A DNA stretch of 21,747 nucleotides from Candidatus Aenigmatarchaeota archaeon (GTDB lineage Archaea > Aenigmatarchaeota > Aenigmatarchaeia > CG10238-14), in the NCBI GenBank assembly GCA_017608955.1, contig JAFCEW010000002.1:1-21747 (forward strand). The letters are read 5' to 3'. The translations under genes and the position numbers were made by a program. The notes beneath the pieces are model-generated. The model searched no databases. It was not told the DNA's origin and was given only the letters and a program-made list of their open reading frames with translations. This document shows positions 1 to 7,477 of the stretch, piece by piece (position 1 is the first letter of the stretch; every line of letters starts with the position of its first letter).

Positions 1-171
1 TATACAAGACTGGCGGGTTATTTTTTCAGATGTCTTAAATATATCTTTAGAAACCTTTTCTTTATGAATAGTGATTTGATATTTTCCTTCAGGGGTATGA
101 ACTATAAGAAACTTCAATTTTCCTATATCTCTTATTTCTTCTACCCATCCATTAATTTGCATAATATTCAT
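1..171 (-). CDS. aspS: Aspartyl-tRNA synthetase, N-terminal fragment (5' part; gene continues off the left edge)
   Basis: A 57-codon open frame reads leftward from ATG at 171 to the edge of the window. The translation (GWVEEIRDIGKLKF, then ITIHKEKVSKDIF) is the anticodon-binding OB-fold found at the N-terminus of class IIb synthetases. The pattern GWV-x4-RD-x-G-x-x-KF fits archaeal AspRS, which attaches Asp to tRNA-Asp. It also resembles the first OB-fold of the AsnRS at 7478-8773, so a second AsnRS-like protein cannot be excluded without the catalytic domain. The start is unusually close to the fold: about 20-25 residues that usually precede GWV are missing, and an in-frame stop lies six codons upstream, so the short start is real in this sequence. 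A second ATG at 162 is an alternative start. Confidence 0.7.
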   Translation of the reverse strand, partial: MNIMQINGWVEEIRDIGKLKFLIVHTPEGKYQITIHKEKVSKDIFKTSEKITRQSCI

Positions 172-323
172 TTTATTATTACAGATTTATTAGTTTTCTT
201 TTTGTCATTTTTTGCTTTTAATCCTAAATAGAAATTAATTTTCTACTCATTCTTTAATTTCTAAATTTAAAATTTAATTTTAATTTATTAAACATGCCAA
301 CTGGACTCCTTTCTGAACTAGAA

Positions 324-335
324 TTTTATTTAATA
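324..335 (+). promoter_or_regulatory. TATA-like element upstream of the GTG-started small gene
   Basis: The A/T stretch ttttatttaata is centred about 22 nt upstream of GTG 352, the spacing expected for a leaderless archaeal transcript. The 180-bp region 172-351 separates divergent genes and is otherwise A/T-rich. I see no RNA gene or long repeat in it. Confidence 0.35.
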
Positions 336-351
336 GGAAATTATAATATAC

Positions 352-612
352 GTGAGGAAAAGAAAAAAATTAAAAAAAAATATAGGAGATTTTCTAAAAA
401 ATTCTAAATACAAATCTAAAATAAAAAAATATTCAATAGAAACTGAACAAAATAAAATAAAAATAAAATTCCATCATTATGATAGACATAATAAAGAAAT
501 AAGATTTCAAATGGGATTTTTCTTAATTGATGTGAAGAAAAAGATTGAGGAATTTTATAATAAAGAAAATGTCAATTTTATAGAAATCTATGATTGGGTT
601 TCTGAGTTCTAA
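352..612 (+). CDS. Small basic hypothetical protein (86 aa)
   Basis: I do not recognise this protein. It starts at GTG 352 with no Shine-Dalgarno sequence; a TATA-like box about 22 nt upstream suggests a leaderless transcript. Residues 1-30 are extremely lysine-rich (MRKRKKLKKN...). The middle has alternating hydrophobic/charged residues typical of beta-strands (KIKIKFHHYD, then IRFQMGFFLI), and a helix follows (DVKKKIEEFYNKE). The basic start could contact nucleic acid, but no motif supports a function. Its stop codon is 1 nt from the 3' end of the converging tRNA-Arg(CCU). The ORF could be spurious, but its codon use resembles that of neighbouring genes. Confidence 0.5.
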   Translation: MRKRKKLKKNIGDFLKNSKYKSKIKKYSIETEQNKIKIKFHHYDRHNKEIRFQMGFFLIDVKKKIEEFYNKENVNFIEIYDWVSEF

Positions 613-613
613 G

Positions 614-688
614 TGCCCTGACCCGGATTTGAACCGGGGACCTTCACCTTAGGAGGGTGCTATTCTATCCAGGCTGAACTATCAGGGC
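614..688 (-). tRNA. tRNA-Arg (anticodon CCU)
   Basis: Read on the minus strand it folds as a complete cloverleaf: acceptor GCCCTGA/TCAGGGC (7 bp), D-stem GTTC/GAAT, anticodon stem GCACC/GGTGA around loop CTCCTAA, T-stem CCCGG/CCGGG around TTCAAAT, discriminator A. Anticodon CCU reads the Arg codon AGG. Pair 27-43 is a G-A mismatch. CCA is not encoded. The 3' end is 1 nt from the stop of the converging gene at 612. Only 28 bp separate its 5' end from the divergent YggU start, so promoters for both directions must overlap. Confidence 0.95.
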
Positions 689-700
689 TATATATTTTAA
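689..700 (+). promoter_or_regulatory. TATA-like box for the YggU-TldD-PmbA-M24 cluster
   Basis: The run tatatattttaa is centred about 23 nt upstream of ATG 717. This is the spacing expected for an archaeal leaderless transcript, and there is no ribosome binding site. It begins directly at the 5' end of the divergent tRNA-Arg(CCU). Confidence 0.5.
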
Positions 701-716
701 TTACTATAAAAGATTT

Positions 717-986
717 ATGAATATAAAAAATAACAAAAATTCTTTTTTATTTGAAGTAAAAATAAAACCAAATTCTTCTAAATTTAAAATAGATTTAGAT
801 AAAAAAATTATATATTGTAAATCTCCTGCTGAACAAAACAAAGCAAACCTAGAAATAATAAAAAACCTGGAAAAATTCTTTAACACAAAAGTTCAAATAA
901 TAGCAGGATTAAGACAAAAGCACAAAAAAATTCTAATCCATAATATAACAAAAGAAAGTTTTGAAAAGATGATTAAATGCCAATAA
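717..986 (+). CDS. YggU/DUF167 (UPF0235) family protein
   Basis: At 89 aa it has the length and signature of the DUF167/YggU family: a strand with VKIKPNSSKFKI at residues 14-25, the family core CKSPAEQNKANLEIIKNL at 34-51, then VQIIAGLRQKHKKILI at 59-74. The molecular role of the family is not established; structures show a small alpha/beta fold. ATG 717 is preceded by a TATA-like box and no ribosome binding site, so it is probably leaderless and the first gene of the cluster. Its last 10 nt overlap the start of tldD, which implies co-transcription and perhaps translational coupling. Confidence 0.85.
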   Translation: MNIKNNKNSFLFEVKIKPNSSKFKIDLDKKIIYCKSPAEQNKANLEIIKNLEKFFNTKVQIIAGLRQKHKKILIHNITKESFEKMIKCQ

Positions 987-2338
987 GAGATTTAATGGAA
1001 GATGTGGTTGAAATCTTAAAAGATACTTATTATGGAGACGTTAGATTCGAGAAAGGATATGGATCTGTGGTAAGAAAGAATAAAAGTGAAGAAAATATAT
1101 CTTCAGCATCTTCTAATGGTATATGTATACGTGCATTCTCTGATAATAAATGGTATTATTTAGGTTTTGATAGAATAGATAAAAAAACAATTCTTTCTGA
1201 AACAAAAAAATTAGTAAAAAAAATTGGCAACAAAAAATCTAATCTATATTTGCAAAAACCATGGAAATTAAATAAAACAATAAAACTGAAAATAGATCCA
1301 GAAGATATTTCTATAGAAGAAAAATTAAAAAATGTAAGAGAAATTTTTAAAGAAATAATGAAAAATAAACAAATAGTTAATTGTGGAGTAGGAATTAGTC
1401 ATTCAAGAAATGAAACTATTTTTATGAATACAGAAGGCTCAGATCTTAAACAAGTCCTACCGTTTTTCGGATTTGTAATAACAGTAACTGCTAAGCAAGG
1501 AAAAAGAGTAGAAGATGATTATTTTGTAATTGCTAAACAAGGTGGATATGAATTATTTTCATTTCTGGATATAAATGAAAAAATAAATATGGTTGTTAAT
1601 AACGCAAGAAAAATGTTAACATCAAAAGTTCTAAAAGGGGGGAAATATGATATCGTTGTTGATCCTGATGTTACTGGTGTTATTGCTCATGAATCATTTG
1701 GTCATGGATTAGAAGCTGATCAAGTTATAAGAAACAGATCATATCTAGCAAATCTAAAAGGAAAAAAAATCATTTCTGAACTGGTATCTATTCATGATAA
1801 TGGTGCTTTGGAAAATGAGAGGGGATTTTTATTTTTTGATGATGAAGGAATAAAATCACATGATACAGTATTAGTAAAAAATGGTGTTCTAAAAAGTTTT
1901 ATGCATGATAGAGAATCTGCGGCATTTATGAATGCAAAACCAACAGGAAATGCAAAAGCCCAAGATTTTTCAAGAAAAGTTTATGTAAGAATGACAAACA
2001 CATACATTGAGAAAGGAGATTGGGATGTTGATGAATTAATTAGAGATACAAAAAAAGGATTTTATCTTGTTAAATGCTTGACAGGAATGGAAGATCCTTT
2101 GCAAGGTAATTTACAAGTTATAACACATAAGGCAATAGAAATAAAAAATGGAGAATTGGGTGATTGGTATAAGGGTGTTGGAATAACAGGAAAAACATTA
2201 GAATTTCTAAGTAATGTCGATGCTGTTGGAAATGATTTTGATGTAAGAGGATCAGGATGTGGGAAAGGACATGAAGATTATGTTCCTGTATCTAGTGGTG
2301 GTCCTCATATGAGAATAAGAAATGCAATTATAGGTTGA
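977..2338 (+). CDS. tldD: TldD metalloprotease subunit
   Basis: This 453-aa protein is a full-length TldD. The zinc protease motif HExxxH is at residues 238-243 (HESFGHGLEAD), and the C-terminal region has a conserved Cys at 428 (GSGCGKGHEDYVPVSSGG) in the position of the third zinc ligand known from E. coli TldD. TldD works with TldE/PmbA as a heterodimeric peptidase. In bacteria the pair trims unfolded or modified peptides such as microcin B17 precursor and CcdA; the archaeal substrate is unknown. The gene overlaps yggU by 10 nt and ends 4 nt before pmbA, as expected for subunits made together. No signal peptide is visible, so it is cytoplasmic. Confidence 0.95.
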   Translation: MPIRDLMEDVVEILKDTYYGDVRFEKGYGSVVRKNKSEENISSASSNGICIRAFSDNKWYYLGFDRIDKKTILSETKKLVKKIGNKKSNLYLQKPWKLNKTIKLKIDPEDISIEEKLKNVREIFKEIMKNKQIVNCGVGISHSRNETIFMNTEGSDLKQVLPFFGFVITVTAKQGKRVEDDYFVIAKQGGYELFSFLDINEKINMVVNNARKMLTSKVLKGGKYDIVVDPDVTGVIAHESFGHGLEADQVIRNRSYLANLKGKKIISELVSIHDNGALENERGFLFFDDEGIKSHDTVLVKNGVLKSFMHDRESAAFMNAKPTGNAKAQDFSRKVYVRMTNTYIEKGDWDVDELIRDTKKGFYLVKCLTGMEDPLQGNLQVITHKAIEIKNGELGDWYKGVGITGKTLEFLSNVDAVGNDFDVRGSGCGKGHEDYVPVSSGGPHMRIRNAIIG

Positions 2339-2342
2339 GAAA

Positions 2343-3677
2343 ATGAAGGAATATATTTTATCGCAATTAAAAAAATCAGCAAAAAATTATGAATTATTTA
2401 TGCAACATACAAAAATAAATGAAATTCATATCCAAAAGAATAGAATTTTTTTGGAAAATATAACCAAGGATAGAGGATATGGAATCAGAATTTATAATAA
2501 AGGAATTGGTTTTAGTTCTAGCAATATTGGTACATTTTTTGCAATAAACAAAACAATAAAAGATGCAAAGAAATCAGCTAGTTTATCTGAAAAAGTTCAA
2601 TTTCAATTTCCATCACAAAAAAAATTCAAGACTGTCAAATCAGTTGATAAAAAAATAAAAGAAAATGCTGAACATGAAATAAGAGATTTTGCCGAACAAA
2701 TTTTAAATATAATACCAAAAGATGTTCTAATTTCGTTTGGAAAACTAAGAACTTATGACTCTTATACAGATATAATAAATTCAGAAGGATTAAACGTACG
2801 AAAAGAAGAATCTGATTTTATGATAGAGATGTCACTTATAGTTGAAAAAAATGGAAAAAAGGTTGAATTTTGGCCGCATCAATATAGAACAAGAATACAA
2901 GATATATCAATTTCAGATATAGAGAGATGGATTAAAATAGCACGAGATCAATTAAAAGCAAAAGCACCAAAGACAGAAAGAACAACTGTTATATTTTCAC
3001 CTTCTTCTGTTCTAGATGGATTGGGATCAGTAATAGGAACTCATGCCTCAGCATCAGCAAAAGTAAATGGAATAACAAAATTAGTTCCAGAAGAAAAGGT
3101 TGCAGTGAAGGATTTAACTATAATAAGTGATGGATTATATCCTTATGGACTGATGACAAATTCTTTTGATGATGAAGGCAATCCACAAAGGAAAATAAAT
3201 ATAATAGAAAAAGGAATTTTCAAAAATTATGTTTATGATCAATTTTATGGAATAAAGGATAATCATGAATCAACTGGGAATGGATTGAGACAAGGTGATG
3301 TTTTTTTTGTTTTTGACGGAAAATATGGAGTACAACCAACAGACCAGATTTCTAATTTTTATATAAAACCAGGAAAAAAATCTTTAGAAAAACTAATAAG
3401 CGAAGTAAAACATGGAATATTAGTTGATAAATTCAGTTGGCTTTCACCAGATTCAATCAGTGGAACATTTTCTTCACAGATAAGTGCAGGATATTATATT
3501 GATAATGGGGAAATAGCTGATCCAATAAAAGGAGGATTGGTTACAGGAAACTTTTTTGATCTAATACAAAATATCTCAGGAATTTCGAATGAATCTAAAA
3601 TAATATCTGGTGGAACTATTCTTGCTGGTGTTTGTCCCTATATAAGATTTGAAAATGTATTAGTTGCTGGAGAATAA
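2343..3677 (+). CDS. pmbA: PmbA/TldE, non-catalytic partner of TldD
   Basis: This 444-aa protein is in the TldD/PmbA superfamily but has no HExxxH motif, as expected for the TldE/PmbA subunit that forms part of the substrate channel. Recognisable segments are DSYTDIINSEGLNVRKEESD (about residues 140-159) and the C-terminal family signature SGTFSSQISAGYYIDNGEIA followed by DPIKGGLVTGNFFDLIQNI. ATG 2343 is 4 nt after the tldD stop, and the M24 peptidase begins 1 nt after its stop. The arrangement supports a single mRNA for the peptidase pair. Cytoplasmic. Confidence 0.92.
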   Translation: MKEYILSQLKKSAKNYELFMQHTKINEIHIQKNRIFLENITKDRGYGIRIYNKGIGFSSSNIGTFFAINKTIKDAKKSASLSEKVQFQFPSQKKFKTVKSVDKKIKENAEHEIRDFAEQILNIIPKDVLISFGKLRTYDSYTDIINSEGLNVRKEESDFMIEMSLIVEKNGKKVEFWPHQYRTRIQDISISDIERWIKIARDQLKAKAPKTERTTVIFSPSSVLDGLGSVIGTHASASAKVNGITKLVPEEKVAVKDLTIISDGLYPYGLMTNSFDDEGNPQRKINIIEKGIFKNYVYDQFYGIKDNHESTGNGLRQGDVFFVFDGKYGVQPTDQISNFYIKPGKKSLEKLISEVKHGILVDKFSWLSPDSISGTFSSQISAGYYIDNGEIADPIKGGLVTGNFFDLIQNISGISNESKIISGGTILAGVCPYIRFENVLVAGE

Positions 3678-3678
3678 T

Positions 3679-4779
3679 ATGCCAGTTTCAAAGAAAAAAT
3701 TCAATTTATTTAAGAAAAGATTAAAAGAAAAAGATATTGATATTGCAGTGTTTCTTTGCTTGGGACCAATTCATGACTTTAATATACAATATTTTACAGA
3801 TTTCCCTCAAGAAAAAGGATTTTCATTTAGCTGTTTATTAATTGACAATAAAAGGACACTTTTTGTTTCTAAACTTGATTATGACAGAGCCAAAACATAT
3901 AATATAGAAAAAATCATATGTTTAGATAAAAAGAGACATTTACATAATTATTTGAAAGACAAACTAAAACCAAAAATGAAAGTTGGAATTGTAGAAAATA
4001 TTTTCCCTTATTCTTTTGTAAAAAAATATCGACAGACAAAATTTGTTGATATATCAGATATTCTTTTAGAAATTAGGGCAATAAAAGAAGAACAAGAAAT
4101 TAATAGAATAAAAAAAGCTTGTAAAATAGCGAATCATGGGATTAAGATAATACAAGAAAACTTATCAACAAAAATAAGAGAAAGAGAATTAGCATTTTTA
4201 TTGGAAAAAGAAATGATTAAAAAAGGAGCAGATGAATTATCTTTTCCGACTATAATAACTTCTGGTAGCAGGTCAATTCATATACACCCTTATCCATCTT
4301 TTTCAGACAAAAAAATAAAAAAAGGATTAGGATTAGTTGATTTTGGGGTTAGATACAAAGGGTATTGTTCTGATGTTACACTTCCATTCTCAATTGGTAG
4401 ATTATCAGAAAAACAAAAAAAGATTGTTAAAACAGTTGAAGATGCATATGAAAAATCTATAGATGCTTTAGAGATTGGAAAACCAACATGGCAAATATAT
4501 GAAGTAGCAAAAAATATAATAGAGAAAAATGGGTTTGAATTCAAACATGCTTTAGGGCATGGATTGGGAATAGAATTGCATGATGTCCCATCATTTTCAC
4601 CAAAATCTGAAGACAAAATGCAACTAAAAGAATGGAAAGAAATAAAATTAGAAAAAAATATGATATTTACAATCGAACCAGGAGTTTATACGAAATATGG
4701 TGGTTGCAGAATAGAAAATGATATTTTAATGGATAAAAAACCTAAAATATTAACCAGATCTAAGTTTTTTGAACTTTAG
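3679..4779 (+). CDS. M24 family metallopeptidase (Xaa-Pro aminopeptidase-like)
   Basis: The 366-aa protein has an N-terminal creatinase-like domain (about residues 1-130) and a C-terminal pita-bread catalytic domain. All five expected metal ligands are present, numbered from ATG 3679: Asp221 (VDFG), Asp232 (YCSDVT), His294 (ALGHGLGIELHD), Glu333 (TIEPGVY) and Glu346 (CRIEND). The family removes N-terminal residues before proline using two metal ions. A TTG at 3664 would add five residues inside pmbA, but ATG 3679 has GGAG (3669-3672) 6 nt upstream and is preferred. It sits 1 nt after the pmbA stop, giving a TldD-TldE-aminopeptidase set suited to successive peptide breakdown. Substrate preference (prolidase or aminopeptidase) cannot be read from sequence. 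Confidence 0.9.
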   Translation: MPVSKKKFNLFKKRLKEKDIDIAVFLCLGPIHDFNIQYFTDFPQEKGFSFSCLLIDNKRTLFVSKLDYDRAKTYNIEKIICLDKKRHLHNYLKDKLKPKMKVGIVENIFPYSFVKKYRQTKFVDISDILLEIRAIKEEQEINRIKKACKIANHGIKIIQENLSTKIRERELAFLLEKEMIKKGADELSFPTIITSGSRSIHIHPYPSFSDKKIKKGLGLVDFGVRYKGYCSDVTLPFSIGRLSEKQKKIVKTVEDAYEKSIDALEIGKPTWQIYEVAKNIIEKNGFEFKHALGHGLGIELHDVPSFSPKSEDKMQLKEWKEIKLEKNMIFTIEPGVYTKYGGCRIENDILMDKKPKILTRSKFFEL

Positions 4780-4784
4780 AAAAG

Positions 4785-4792
4785 CATAAAAA
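4785..4792 (+). promoter_or_regulatory. TATA-like box for the four-cysteine protein gene
   Basis: cataaaaa is centred about 25 nt upstream of ATG 4814 and begins 5 nt after the M24 stop codon. There is no ribosome binding site before 4814, so a leaderless transcript is likely. Confidence 0.5.
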
Positions 4793-4813
4793 TCTTATAA
4801 TTTCATCCTTTTT

Positions 4814-5092
4814 ATGAAGTTATATAATAATTTATCAATTGAAGAAAAAGAAAATCTAAATTCACGGAAAGAATTATATAGAGATTCTATAAAAATGATT
4901 CGTCTTTCTTTTTTGTATAATCATAAATCAATAGAAAATTTAGACAAAGAATTTGTATGTTCCAAGACATGTGATTATTATGGAAGTATATGCAAAGGAA
5001 TGCCAGAATGTCCTTATAATATAGAATTTTTATTATTTTTAATGATAGGTCAAAAAATCCGAAATGAAATATTAAAAAAACTTAATTTATAG
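4814..5092 (+). CDS. Small hypothetical protein with a four-cysteine cluster (92 aa)
   Basis: I do not recognise the family. The notable feature is four cysteines in a C-x3-C-x6-C-x5-C arrangement at residues 49, 53, 60 and 66 (VCSKTCDYYGSICKGMPECPYN), flanked by charged helices. This could bind Zn or an Fe-S cluster. The C-terminal helix (EFLLFLMIGQKIRNEILKKL) is amphipathic rather than a clear membrane span. The gene appears to have its own promoter. It lies between the peptidase cluster and the COG2403 gene, 19 nt from the latter. Confidence 0.7.
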   Translation: MKLYNNLSIEEKENLNSRKELYRDSIKMIRLSFLYNHKSIENLDKEFVCSKTCDYYGSICKGMPECPYNIEFLLFLMIGQKIRNEILKKLNL

Positions 5093-5111
5093 CAGATTCT
5101 AAATAATATAC

Positions 5112-6419
5112 ATGAAAAGAAAAGTCATAATAATGGGAGCAGCCGGTAGAGACTTTCATAATTTTAATGTATATTTTAGAAACAATCCAAACTATGATGT
5201 AGTTGCCTTTACTGCAGCACAAATTCCAAATATATCCGGAAGAAAATATCCTAAGGAATTGGCTGGGAAAAGATATCCCAAAGGAATAAAAATCTATCCA
5301 GAATCAGATTTACCGAAATTAATTAAAAAATTCAAGGTAGATGAAGTTATTCTAGCTTATTCTGATTTGCCATATATGCATGTTATGCATAAATGTGCTC
5401 TTGTGAATTCTTGTGGCGCAGATTTTACAATGATGGGGCCAACAAATACAATGCTAAAATCAAAAAAGAAAGTCATATCTGTTTGTGCAGTAAGAACTGG
5501 TTGCGGAAAAAGCGAAACAACAAGAGCAGTATGTAAAATTTTAGACAAATTACATAAAAAATATGTTGTGGTAAGACATCCAATGCCATACGGAGATCTC
5601 AAAAAACAAATTATTCAAAGATTTGCTACATTCAAAGATTTGGATAAATACAATTGCACAATAGAAGAAAGAGAAGAATATGAGCCTCATATAGTTCAGG
5701 GTCATGTTGTTTATGCAGGAGTAGATTATGAAAAAATATTAAGACAGGCAGAAAAAGAAGCTGATGTAATAATATGGGATGGCGGAAATAATGATTTGCC
5801 ATTTTATAAGCCAGATCTTCATATAGTTTTGACTGATCCTCACAGACCAGGACATGAAATAACATATTATCCTGGTGAAGCAAATCTAAGAATGGCAGAT
5901 TTAGTTATTATAAACAAATCAAAAACAGCAAAAAAGCAAGATATAGAAACAGTCAGATATAATATAAGAAAAGTTAACCAAAAAGCAAAGATAATATATA
6001 CTGCATCTGAAATTGTGGTAGAGTATCCAGAGATGATACAAAATAAAAAAGTTCTTGTTGTAGAAGATGGACCAACTTTAACTCATGGCCAAATGTCTTA
6101 TGGAGCTGGATATATAGCTGCTAAAAAATCAAAATGTAATATAATAGATCCTAGAAAATATGCTGTTGGTTCTATAAAGAAAGTATTTGAAAGATTTCCT
6201 AACTTAGGTAAAGTATTGCCAGCAATGGGATACAGCAAAAAGCAAATAAAAGAATTACAGAAAACAATCAATAAAGCAAAATGTGATATTGTAATAATCG
6301 GAACTCCTATTGACTTAAGAAAAATCATAAAAATGAATAAACCAGCAGTAAGAATAAGATATAAACTTAAAGAAATTGGCACACCAGAACTAGAAAAAAC
6401 TATTAAAAAATTTATTTAA
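5112..6419 (+). CDS. COG2403 P-loop protein, cyclic 2,3-diphosphoglycerate synthetase-like
   Basis: The 435-aa protein matches the archaeal family that includes the cyclic 2,3-diphosphoglycerate synthetase of Methanothermus, though most members are annotated only as predicted GTPases. The N-terminus has a Rossmann-like strand (KVIIMGAAGRDFHNFN). A P-loop follows at residues 126-134 (AVRTGCGKS), with a Walker B-like segment (VIIWDGGNND, 219-228), the family motif TDPHRPGHE (241-249) and an NKSK stretch (268-271) where GTPases carry NKxD. Known synthetases form the intramolecular phosphoanhydride of 2,3-bisphosphoglycerate using ATP, giving a thermoprotectant in some methanogens. Whether this homologue does so is not shown. 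ATG 5112 has an A/T-rich box about 25 nt upstream (around 5083-5091), suggesting leaderless expression. Confidence 0.85.
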   Translation: MKRKVIIMGAAGRDFHNFNVYFRNNPNYDVVAFTAAQIPNISGRKYPKELAGKRYPKGIKIYPESDLPKLIKKFKVDEVILAYSDLPYMHVMHKCALVNSCGADFTMMGPTNTMLKSKKKVISVCAVRTGCGKSETTRAVCKILDKLHKKYVVVRHPMPYGDLKKQIIQRFATFKDLDKYNCTIEEREEYEPHIVQGHVVYAGVDYEKILRQAEKEADVIIWDGGNNDLPFYKPDLHIVLTDPHRPGHEITYYPGEANLRMADLVIINKSKTAKKQDIETVRYNIRKVNQKAKIIYTASEIVVEYPEMIQNKKVLVVEDGPTLTHGQMSYGAGYIAAKKSKCNIIDPRKYAVGSIKKVFERFPNLGKVLPAMGYSKKQIKELQKTINKAKCDIVIIGTPIDLRKIIKMNKPAVRIRYKLKEIGTPELEKTIKKFI

Positions 6420-6429
6420 TGTGGAAAAA

Positions 6430-7278
6430 ATGAATTGGAAAATATTATTTATATTATCACTATTTGTTAATTTGATGTTATTTTTTGCATTCATTTCTTA
6501 TAATCTTGATCTAGATAAAAATGAGTTATATATTCAAAATTTAACACAAGAAAATCAAGAATTAGAAAATAAAATAGATTTACTTCAATCTCAGATAAAT
6601 AACTTTACAAGATTTTTTAAAAATAATTCAGAAAAGGTAGATTCAGAATTACGAGATCCATCTTGGGATGAATTAAAAATGTTTCTTGAAGCAGATGATA
6701 CTAATAGATTGTTATATAATGACTCTTTTGTTTGTTCTGGATTCGCAATCGAACTATTCAAGCGCGCTAGAAGCAATGGATTAAGATGTGGTATCGTTGA
6801 AATAGAAGAAACTAATAATATAGGACATATGTTAAATGTCTTTAATACGATAGATAAAGGACTTGTTTTTGTTGATGTAACTGGAAATGAACAAGGAACA
6901 GCAAATGATAAAATTGCATATATAGAGATAGGAAAACCTTATGGCACAATAGAATTAGATAAAGTAAAAGAAAATCTCATATCATGTGATGTGGATTGTG
7001 AGGATTTAATTAGTAAAGTACAATATACTTATTATCCTAATATTTTTGAATACAATTATTATCTCAAATTTAAGAAATGTAAAGATTTTTATGAAAATTG
7101 TATAAACATATATAATCAGAATATAGAAGAATTTAATAAAGGAAAGAGAAAATATACTTATTCTGAACTTAATTCTTGGAGTAGCAATCTTGGATTGTTA
7201 GAAGATCAGATAACAAGTAATAATTTTTATGTTATAGTCGAATCAGATCCTGTAGAAAATATACAGCTTTATTGGTAA
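6430..7278 (+). CDS. Membrane-anchored transglutaminase-like protein
   Basis: Numbering is from ATG 6430 (282 aa). One N-terminal transmembrane segment (about residues 3-23) is followed by a short coiled coil (about 36-58) and a globular domain. That domain shows Cys102 (FVCSGFAIELFKRAR), His133 (NIGHMLNVF) and Asp149 (LVFVDVTG) in the order and spacing of a transglutaminase/papain-like triad. The enzyme domain should therefore lie outside the membrane. Family members include peptidases and peptide-modifying enzymes; the substrate is unknown. GTG at 6421 would add three residues and is an alternative start. The gene follows the COG2403 stop by about 10 nt without a clear promoter, so co-transcription is likely. 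Its stop codon touches the 3' end of the converging tRNA-Arg(UCG). Confidence 0.75.
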   Translation: MNWKILFILSLFVNLMLFFAFISYNLDLDKNELYIQNLTQENQELENKIDLLQSQINNFTRFFKNNSEKVDSELRDPSWDELKMFLEADDTNRLLYNDSFVCSGFAIELFKRARSNGLRCGIVEIEETNNIGHMLNVFNTIDKGLVFVDVTGNEQGTANDKIAYIEIGKPYGTIELDKVKENLISCDVDCEDLISKVQYTYYPNIFEYNYYLKFKKCKDFYENCINIYNQNIEEFNKGKRKYTYSELNSWSSNLGLLEDQITSNNFYVIVESDPVENIQLYW

Positions 7279-7353
7279 TGGGCCTGGGAGGATTTGAACC
7301 TCCAATCTCCTCGTCCGAAGCGAGGCGCATTATCCAAGTTCTGCTACAGACCC
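7279..7353 (-). tRNA. tRNA-Arg (anticodon UCG)
   Basis: On the minus strand: acceptor GGGTCTG/CAGGCCC with one U-G pair, a D-arm starting GCAG, anticodon stem CCTCG/CGAGG around loop CTTCGGA, T-stem GGAGG/CCTCC around TTCAAAT, discriminator A, no encoded CCA. Anticodon UCG reads CGA and related Arg codons. It lies 37 nt downstream of tRNA-Asn on the same strand and may share its transcript. Its 3' end directly abuts the stop codon of the converging gene at 7276-7278. Confidence 0.95.
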
Positions 7354-7390
7354 ATATAAAATAATAGAACTAGAAAAATAATAAATAAAG

Positions 7391-7477
7391 CGCCCCGAGC
7401 AGGATTCGAACCTGCGACCTTTTGGTTACCGTTGCTAAGATTAACAGCCAACTGCTCTACCACTGAGCTATCGGGGC
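7391..7477 (-). tRNA. tRNA-Asn (anticodon GUU), intron-containing
   Basis: The mature form (72 nt) folds as acceptor GCCCCGA/TCGGGGC, D-stem GCTC/GAGC, anticodon stem GTTGG/CCAAA with loop CTGTTAA, T-stem GCAGG/CCTGC around TTCGAAT, discriminator G. Fifteen extra nucleotides interrupt the anticodon loop after position 37 (7427-7441). Pair 27-43 is a G-A mismatch. The first base follows the asnS stop codon with no spacer, so tRNA and cognate synthetase are very likely on one transcript. The 5' end must then be released by RNase P directly from the mRNA. Confidence 0.95.
7427..7441 (-). other. 15-nt tRNA-Asn intron at canonical position 37/38
   Basis: On the minus strand the insert reads atcttagcaacggta. 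CTGTT of the anticodon loop can pair with AACGG of the intron. This leaves three-base bulges AAU and UAA on the two strands, close to the bulge-helix-bulge structure cut by archaeal splicing endonuclease. Because A's flank both ends, the exact junction can slide by one base without changing the mature tRNA. Confidence 0.85.

Noticed and set aside
172..351. Possible C/D box RNA in the aspS/small-gene spacer
   Set aside because: A CTGA is present, but no RTGATGA box C partner or internal boxes at suitable spacing were found.
4290..4616. 108-codon antisense open frame inside the M24 peptidase gene
   Set aside because: It lies fully within a well-supported gene, has no recognisable domain, and looks like a shadow frame.
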